Below are positions 13,718-13,763 of a DNA stretch of 13,763 bases, piece by piece. The position numbers and the translations under genes are program-made. The stretch is from an uncultured Oscillibacter sp. (GTDB lineage Bacteria > Bacillota > Clostridia > Oscillospirales > Oscillospiraceae): NCBI GenBank assembly GCA_910585165.1, contig CAJUBX010000065.1:1-13763 (forward strand). The letters are read 5' to 3'. Numbering within the stretch: the first letter of the stretch is position 1; the number at the start of each line of letters is the position of its first letter. The notes beneath the pieces are model-generated. The model was not told the DNA's origin and made no database searches. It was given only the letters and a program-made list of their open reading frames with translations.

Positions 13718-13763
13718 CGCACAAAAGGGATGCGGGGAGCAAGAGAATATGGTAAAATAAAGA
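13709..13763. other. Foreign-looking flank, possible insertion-element end
   Basis: From 13709 to the window edge the sequence no longer encodes the RlmB N-terminus and becomes AT-richer towards the edge. It begins aggcaacaccgcacaaaagg and contains TAAAAT (13753-13758) as a possible plus-strand -10. This would fit one end of an insertion sequence or a rearrangement point, but no transposase is visible and no element could be named. Confidence 0.45.

Overview
The window reads as chromosomal DNA of a GC-rich Firmicute. Strong AGGAGG-type ribosome sites, vegetative promoters with 17-base spacers, hairpin terminators, S-layer homology domains and an NmlR/AdhR-type MerR regulator all fit a gut Oscillospiraceae-like clostridium (Flavonifractor, Lawsonibacter or Oscillibacter relatives). 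That placement is inference; no rRNA or other marker is present to fix it. No tRNA, rRNA, CRISPR array or complete mobile element was found. Most genes lie on the minus strand, and long open frames opposite them are GC-driven shadows.

Layout, left to right. (1) 1-1753: a DeoR-family regulator followed by a mannitol-type PTS permease (mtlA) that leaves the window on the left; a good promoter sits among repeated TGATT/AATCA boxes. (2) 1833-3030: a PatA-like class I aminotransferase with its own near-consensus promoter. (3) 3031-3304: a compact intergenic island with a possible 25-residue peptide gene, two intrinsic terminators and one perfect long hairpin. (4) 3305-6692: a three-gene operon, purine nucleoside phosphorylase, then MTA/SAH deaminase (mtaD), then a YqhD-like alcohol dehydrogenase, behind one strong promoter. 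(5) 6828-7819: a divergent EamA-type exporter. (6) 7834-9444: an exported protein with S-layer homology domains and a C-terminal GH18-like barrel that lacks the catalytic acid. (7) 9486-9996: a small MerR regulator with a MerR-type 19-base-spacer promoter. (8) 10045-13717: rlmB, a 700-residue membrane protein that looks like a catalytically dead P1B-type ATPase, and a Cof-type HAD phosphatase. rlmB lacks its normal 5' end and is joined at about 13708 to AT-richer DNA that may be the edge of an insertion.

The most coherent biology is the three-gene operon. MtaD would convert 6-amino-purine nucleosides such as methylthioadenosine or 5'-deoxyadenosine to 6-oxo forms. The phosphorylase carries the Asn typical of 6-oxopurine enzymes and could split those products. 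An aldehyde-reducing dehydrogenase could then remove an aldehyde formed further down a DHAP-shunt-like route. The kinase-free start of the route is here; the isomerase and aldolase would have to be elsewhere. The most unusual single gene is the pseudo-P-type ATPase.
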